9,636 bases of DNA from CAYRTD01 sp964426915 (GTDB lineage: Bacteria; Bacteroidota; Bacteroidia; Bacteroidales; GCA-2748055): assembly GCA_964426915.1 (NCBI GenBank), contig CAYRTD010000144.1, forward strand, positions 1 to 9,636. The letters run 5' to 3'. The position numbers and the translations under genes were made by a program. Positions 6,098 through 9,636 of the stretch are shown in pieces; position 1 is the first letter of the stretch, and each line of letters begins with the position of its first letter. A model generated the notes under the pieces. The model was not told where the DNA came from, did not search any database, and worked only from the letters and a program-made list of their open reading frames with translations.

Positions 6098-6448
6098 TCA
6101 GCATGTAAAAGGTGCCGTCCCGGGGTTTGGTTTAAGCACAGTTTTTATAGTTTCAATAAACATTTCCAGTTCTTTGATCTTCTCTTTTGCCGTATTGTCA
6201 CCTTTTGGTGTTAATTTGTAATAAACCCTGGTGCGGTTATTCACAATCTCCGATTCGGTTACAAGTACTCCATCCTCTTCCAGTTTGTGAAGCACCGGAT
6301 AAAGAGCACCATAAGTCAGTTTTATCCTTGAATTTGTGATCTCTTCAACTTTCTGAGTGATCTCATAACCGTACATTCTTTCATTCTCCGATAACAGTTT
6401 CAGAACGATGGTTTTCAGAGATCCTTTGAATAATTCTTTTGGTATCAT
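6098..6448 (-). CDS. PadR-family transcriptional regulator
   Basis: A 116-residue winged-helix repressor, typical length for the short PadR group. The DNA-binding domain spans about 6-85: the opening helix LKTIVLKLLSENERMYGYEI, the recognition region with YGALYPVLHKLEEDGVL (46-62), and the wing ending RVYYKLTPKG (74-83). A short C-terminal helix (about 85-105) would serve dimerisation. PadR proteins usually repress their own operon and respond to small molecules or phenolics. The ligand here is unknown. The gene is convergent with the maltose operon and is followed on its own strand by the broken small gene at 5701-6042. An AT-rich dyad lies 27-47 bases upstream of its ATG. Confidence 0.9.
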   Translation of the reverse strand: MIPKELFKGSLKTIVLKLLSENERMYGYEITQKVEEITNSRIKLTYGALYPVLHKLEEDGVLVTESEIVNNRTRVYYKLTPKGDNTAKEKIKELEMFIETIKTVLKPNPGTAPFTC

Positions 6449-6474
6449 GATTGTTTGAAGTATATAATAGAAAC

Positions 6475-6495
6475 TTATATATTGCGAATATAGTA
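6475..6495 (-). promoter_or_regulatory. Candidate PadR operator and promoter region
   Basis: TTATATATT (6475-6483) and AATATAGTA (6487-6495) form an inverted repeat around GCG, with 7 of 9 pairs and a perfect inner ATATT-GCG-AATAT. It lies just upstream of padR, where autoregulation would be expected. On the minus strand TAAGTTTC, close to the -7 consensus TAnnTTTG, overlaps the padR-proximal edge. It does not show the textbook ATGT-N8-ACAT PadR site, so the assignment rests on position and symmetry. Confidence 0.35.
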
Positions 6496-6533
6496 TATTT
6501 TTTTGATTTAAAATATTTTTTTGACATTTTTTA

Positions 6534-6699
6534 AATCTGCTGCATTCTACTTTGGCAGGCTCAGACTAGAAAGGTACTTTTATCCATTATAGCGCAACAC
6601 TAAATTAGGAAACCATAAAAACCTTCCTGTTCACTTTAGGGATTCAAGTTAAAAAACTGGAAGATTTTTTTAATGTGTCAAAGTAGAATGAAGCAGATT
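6534..6699. mobile_element. MITE-like element with 21-bp terminal inverted repeats
   Basis: The arms 6534-6554 (starting AATCTGCTGCATTCTACTTT) and 6679-6699 (ending GAATGAAGCAGATT) are reverse complements over 21 bases with one mismatch. They enclose about 124 bases with no open reading frame. Size, non-coding interior and well-matched ends fit a non-autonomous transposon relic. No clear target duplication is visible at the edges and no matching transposase is in the window, so the parental family is unknown. It could instead be a structured non-coding element. Confidence 0.6.
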
Positions 6700-7083
6700 A
6701 TTATTTATTAAGAAACATATGGTTCTTTGGTTACCCTCGGGAACCGATGGACAATTCGATTGCAATTTAGCCTTCTAGCAAACATCCTCCATTCTAAATA
6801 ATAATAAAATAACAAACTCTCCGTTTTAAAGTCAATTCGTCTGATAATAAGTATTTTAAAATGTTATAAATATTTATAATCCATAAGCATCACAGCTATA
6901 TTCCAAATAATACCTAACTACAATACTCACTGCCCGCACAAAGTATTGATATGTTAACACCTAATGAAGCACACTAGGTTCAAGGAAACCTGAAAAAACA
7001 TTGAAAAAATTATTATAAAATATGCAATAGAAGTCTATAACAACATTCTACTCATAATCTTTAATCCAAAAATTAATACTACT
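6700..7083. other. Non-coding AT-rich spacer with palindromes
   Basis: No gene is seen on either strand. Two structures stand out. One is the perfect 16-base palindrome TTATAAATATTTATAA at 6864-6879. The other is a short hairpin, GGTT-A-CCCTCGGG-AACC, at 6729-6745. The promoter of the outer-membrane protein gene at 7084 should lie here, but no good TTTG/TAnnTTTG pair was found. Confidence 0.5.
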
Positions 7084-7614
7084 ATGAGAAATCTTATTTT
7101 TGCAGGTTTTATTTTTCTAATGCCTTACGCATATGGACAAACCTCCGGTAGTGAAGAAGCTTCAGACAGGTTCATTTATAGGAATATTGCGGAGATTGAA
7201 ATATTCGGCCACGGTAGTTTTTATTCTATCAATTACGAAAGATTAATATTTAATGGAGAGAGATTTAAAACTTCAGCTCAGGCCGGATTCGCTTATTATC
7301 CTGAAAGTAGTGGTGTGGTTCCGATCTGGGTTCCTCTGTCATTGAATCAACTGCTGTCTTTTGGTTCTCATCATTTAGAAGTGGGACTCGGCCAGATAAT
7401 TATCAATGACATATTGCCAAATGGGATAAATGATTATAAATTGTATGGGAGCATAAAAGCTGGATACAGGTTTCAAAAGCCAGATGGCCGCATAATGCTC
7501 AAACTATTATTCACTCCCATTATAGATTATTGGGACAGGGTTAATCCTGAATTTGTAACAGAATATGTTGAATTTATTCCCTGGGGGGGATTAACGGTTG
7601 GGTATAATTTTTGA
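7084..7614 (+). CDS. Small outer-membrane beta-barrel protein
   Basis: A 176-residue exported protein of unknown role. The first 18 residues or so (MRNLIFAGFIFLMPYAYG) form a signal peptide with a likely cut near YAYG/QTSG. The remainder alternates hydrophobic and polar residues with glycine and aromatic pairs (for example YSINYERLIF, LYGSIKAGYRF) in about eight strands. It ends GLTVGYNF, and a terminal Phe is the classic signal for outer-membrane barrel insertion. No enzyme motif was noticed. The GrpB-like gene follows after 59 bases. A second small barrel lies further on at 8480, with similar size and style but no obvious sequence identity. The start was chosen because it gives a complete signal peptide. 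Confidence 0.75.
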   Translation: MRNLIFAGFIFLMPYAYGQTSGSEEASDRFIYRNIAEIEIFGHGSFYSINYERLIFNGERFKTSAQAGFAYYPESSGVVPIWVPLSLNQLLSFGSHHLEVGLGQIIINDILPNGINDYKLYGSIKAGYRFQKPDGRIMLKLLFTPIIDYWDRVNPEFVTEYVEFIPWGGLTVGYNF

Positions 7615-7673
7615 AATGAATAATTGAAAAAAACTATTATTTAGCAGTTTACGTGTTTATATTATAATATCTT

Positions 7674-8222
7674 ATGAATTGCCTTCATCAATTATCACCC
7701 TCCGAGCTGGGCCAGTTATTTCCGATCTTCCTTGAGGAGTCATCACCCGAATGGATATGTTTATACGAGAAAGAAGAAACGAGGATTCTGTCTCAGTTTC
7801 AACCTGGAATAATCCGGCAGATAGATCATATAGGAAGCACTGCAACCCCCGGAATAAAGGCAAAACCCATAATCGATATACTTTTGCAGGTTTCTGAAGA
7901 AACGGACAACAAGATAATTATTGGCATTTTTAAATCATTGAATTATGAATACATCCAAAGAAAGGAAAATCCTCCTCCCCATATGATGTTCGTGAAGGGA
8001 TACACTCCGGAAGGTTTTAAGGGGCAGGCATATCATGTCCACGTAAGATATCCCGGAAACTGGAGCGAGATACATTTCAGGAATTTGTTAATAAAAAATA
8101 AAGATATCGCCGGGGAATATGAGAAACTAAAAGAAGAGCTTGCGGTGAAATACCGGAATGACAGGGATGGCTATACGGAGGCGAAGACGGAGTTTATAAG
8201 GAGGGTGTTGGAGGGGAGCTAG
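7674..8222 (+). CDS. GrpB/UPF0157 family protein
   Basis: A 182-residue cytoplasmic protein of the GrpB-like family (COG2320), which has a nucleotidyltransferase-type fold. The signature HIGSTATPGIKAKPIIDI lies at 52-69. HVHV at 121-124 and the C-terminal TEAKTEFI (168-175) are also typical. Residues 1-35 match the usual N-terminal extension ending in a PEW...YEKE pattern. The biochemical function of the family is not settled. The name GrpB comes from homology and is unrelated to the GrpE chaperone. The ATG at 7674 follows an AT-rich leader (TATTATAATATCTT). No functional link to the two flanking outer-membrane genes is evident. Confidence 0.9.
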   Translation: MNCLHQLSPSELGQLFPIFLEESSPEWICLYEKEETRILSQFQPGIIRQIDHIGSTATPGIKAKPIIDILLQVSEETDNKIIIGIFKSLNYEYIQRKENPPPHMMFVKGYTPEGFKGQAYHVHVRYPGNWSEIHFRNLLIKNKDIAGEYEKLKEELAVKYRNDRDGYTEAKTEFIRRVLEGS

Positions 8223-8249
8223 AAAAAAGCCTGCCTGAGAGCTGTCGCC

Positions 8250-8285
8250 AGGCGCCTGCGCTAAAGTTCAAGCAACAGTGTGAGG
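8250..8285. repeat. REP-like palindromic repeat, diverged copy 3
   Basis: Bases 8250-8285 align with the reverse complement of copy 2 (AGGCGCCTACGCTAAAG onward) with 29 of 36 identities, including AGGCGCCT and CGCTAAAG. The second arm is missing or decayed. CAGGCGCCTG at 8249-8258 is itself palindromic. It lies 27 bases after the GrpB-like stop codon. Confidence 0.55.
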
Positions 8286-8309
8286 CTGGCCACCGGTGAC
8301 CGAAGCTTT

Positions 8310-8333
8310 GACCTGCTCAATGACTTGCAGGTC
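8310..8333. other. Hairpin in the spacer before the second barrel gene
   Basis: GACCTGC (8310-8316) and GCAGGTC (8327-8333) form a perfect 7-bp stem with a 10-base loop. Just after it TTTGGAGTT occurs twice (8339-8347 and 8353-8361). Neither structure has a T-run, so a terminator is not clear. Confidence 0.4.
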
Positions 8334-8479
8334 CGGAATTTGGAGTTTAAAGTTTGGAGTTGAGAGAAGATAGTTCGTTCAGAGATTTTTATATCAAAAA
8401 TCAGGGAAAAATTCTTAAATTAGCTATACAACAAACAAAGAAACTGATAAATTTAACTTTCATACCTAATAAACAAAAA

Positions 8480-8908
8480 ATGACAAAATCATTTAAACTC
8501 CTTTTCCTGTCGGGATTACTTTTCATCATAGTAAATAATGCTTTTTCCCAGCTAAGTGTATCTTATTATTCTTCCTCACTTTCCAAGATTGGAGTGGGAT
8601 ATGAATTCGGTGATCGATTCTGGGGCGAATTCAGACTTTACAACAATACTTCCATAAATGATATAACACCGGAACTTGTATTTTGCTATGATATTGTGGA
8701 CCGGGAACGGCATGATGTATATCTTGGTTTCGGAGGAAATGTAAATTATTTCACAGGCTTTGTTCTGCCTGTCGGGGTCCAGTTTATTCCTGTTGAAGAT
8801 TTCGAAAGATTTTCGCTCCATATTGAATTGCAACCAAGTCTTGATATTGAAGGCGACCTCATTCCTCAAGGTTCATGGGGTATAAGATATAGGTTTGGGG
8901 ATCGTTGA
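8480..8908 (+). CDS. Small outer-membrane beta-barrel protein
   Basis: A 142-residue exported protein of unknown role. The frame is open from 8354, but the ATG at 8480 is the better start. It follows the A-rich leader AAACAAAAA and gives a clean signal peptide, MTKSFKLLFLSGLLFIIVNN ending AFSQ, cut near residue 24. The upstream 42 codons are Lys-rich and not signal-like. The mature part has about eight amphipathic strands (SKIGVGYEF, WGEFRLYN, DVYLGFGGNV, FSLHIELQPSL) and ends WGIRYRFGDR, close to the usual terminal aromatic. It overlaps the damaged frame at 8895-9460 by 14 bases. Other small Bacteroidota barrels of this shape have no known function. Confidence 0.7.
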   Translation: MTKSFKLLFLSGLLFIIVNNAFSQLSVSYYSSSLSKIGVGYEFGDRFWGEFRLYNNTSINDITPELVFCYDIVDRERHDVYLGFGGNVNYFTGFVLPVGVQFIPVEDFERFSLHIELQPSLDIEGDLIPQGSWGIRYRFGDR

Positions 8909-9460
8909 TACTGAAGCAGGCAATTTGAATTATCGCAGAGATGTTTATTCTTTCGGGAAGCAGATACTAACTGCATACAGGATTACGGAATTTTATGTCA
9001 TCTTAATATTTGATGATAAGATAGAGAAATATGATCTGCATTCCGGAGAACTTCTTCAAGAGAAAAAGTTTGATCATTTTACATATGGCAGGATAAATAA
9101 TTTAATAAACGGAAACATCTGGCATAAAAGAGAAAATAATGAATTCCTCAGATTATCAGAGATAGGACAAAAACAGCATTATCTTCTGACCGAAGAAGAT
9201 AAAATTGTGGAAATGAACTCAAGCCTGGAAGTTCAGAATGAAATGAGTACAGATAGTTTGTACATTCTAAATTCAGTTTTTGAAGATCTCAAATTCCTTA
9301 CTAATAAAGAGGGACAATTGTACTGGATAAAGCAAACAAAAAGCTGGCTAAATTACCGGATATTATAAGAACCAGGATACTGGACAATAAACTACTTATT
9401 TTCAGAAAAGATAGTTTTTTGATTATAGACCTGGAGGAATTTAGCCCTGGTTTTTTGTAG
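8895..9460 (+). pseudogene. Degenerate gene with no proper start and a frameshift
   Basis: From TTG at 8895 the frame runs 157 codons to TAA at 9366-9368. The first in-frame ATG is deep inside, near codon 107, so the 5' end appears lost. The last 10 codons or so do not fit. Moving to the frame of AAA AAG at 9338-9343, the sequence continues as KKLAKLPDIIRTRILDNKLL and on to EEFSPGFL, ending TAG at 9458-9460. A single missing A in the A-run 9338-9342 would join the two parts. The joined product alternates strands (EFYVILIFDDKIEKYDLHSG, NKLLIFRKDSFLIIDLEEF), as in beta-propeller proteins, but the family is not recognised. A base-calling error at the A-run is possible. Confidence 0.45.
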
Positions 9461-9636
9461 AAGCATTTTTTAAATCTCAGGGGTTTCCTCCGGAATGATA
9501 CAATTATGAGGATTTTGAGGGAGGGATTTAAACAATAATAGCCACGGTTGCAACCTTTGAGTGTTCGAAACCTTGATTTATTGTTATTCAAAAGAGAAGT
9601 TTTCTCTAGCCCCAAGGGGCATAAGCGTCAACTTAA
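9461..9636. other. Non-coding palindrome-rich end of the window
   Basis: No gene is supported. Three palindromes follow one another: GGTTGCAACC (9546-9555), AGAGAA-GTT-TTCTCT (9593-9607) and GCCCC-AA-GGGGC (9609-9620). The final segment GGGGCATAAGCGTCAACTTA resembles what I recall of insertion-sequence ends in Bacteroidota, but this is memory and not checked. It could mark the start of a mobile element beyond the window. Confidence 0.35.

Noticed and set aside
8354..8479. Upstream extension of the second barrel protein
   Set aside because: It would place 42 charged residues ahead of a clean signal peptide, and the start lies within the TTTGGAGTT repeat. The ATG at 8480 is far more plausible.
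9336..9344. Programmed -1 frameshift site at the A-run
   Set aside because: The sequence ACAAAAAGC does not fit the X-XXY-YYZ slippery pattern in the reading frame and no strong downstream hairpin was seen. A lost A is the better explanation.
5917..9368. TAA as a sense codon in this organism
   Set aside because: Two broken frames contain TAA in frame, but TAA also ends several intact genes at the expected length, so ordinary decay or sequence error is simpler.
9301..9615. A 104-codon minus-strand frame at the right edge
   Set aside because: It runs opposite the degenerate gene and through palindromes. Its translation is rich in Lys, Arg and Leu without domain-like order, so it is most likely chance.

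Overview
The window looks like AT-rich Bacteroidota chromosome. The evidence is a maltose phosphorylase paired with an SLC45-type MFS transporter, two small signal-peptide outer-membrane barrels, A-rich leaders instead of strong Shine-Dalgarno sites, one TTTG-N21-TAnnTTTG promoter match, and many palindromic intergenic repeats. No rRNA, tRNA, CRISPR array or intact transposase was seen. Species cannot be named from the sequence.

Layout. (1) 1-1420 is an accessory cassette. A 54-codon gene and a 203-codon gene lie 11 bases apart. The larger product carries motifs that fit an ADP-ribosyltransferase fold, so the pair reads as a candidate toxin-antitoxin module. It is bracketed by matching repeats in inverted and direct orientation, including two copies of a 57-bp REP-like palindrome. 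The right flank is a row of three strong hairpins. (2) 1421-1786 is a leader region with a LacI-type palindrome, a good Bacteroidota promoter match, a hairpin and a possible relic of a gene on the minus strand. (3) 1787-5662 is a two-gene maltose operon: an importer followed by maltose phosphorylase. Beta-phosphoglucomutase, usual in such loci, is not in the window. (4) 5701-6448, minus strand, holds a PadR-type repressor gene followed by a small reading frame broken by an in-frame TAA. (5) 6449-7083 is non-coding, with a dyad next to padR, a 166-bp MITE-like element with 21-bp terminal inverted repeats, and an AT-rich palindrome. (6) 7084-8908, plus strand, has a small outer-membrane protein, a GrpB/UPF0157 protein and a second small outer-membrane protein. 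A third, diverged copy of the REP-like palindrome lies between the last two. (7) 8895-9460 is a degenerate gene without a proper start and with a frameshift at an A-run. The remainder to 9636 is non-coding and palindrome-rich.

How the genes fit together. Only the maltose pair has a clear joint function: import of maltose, then phosphorolysis to beta-glucose 1-phosphate and glucose. The best candidate for an under-described system is the repeat-bracketed pair at 410-1197. Two or three broken genes and several repeat families suggest a region that has been rearranged by small mobile repeats.
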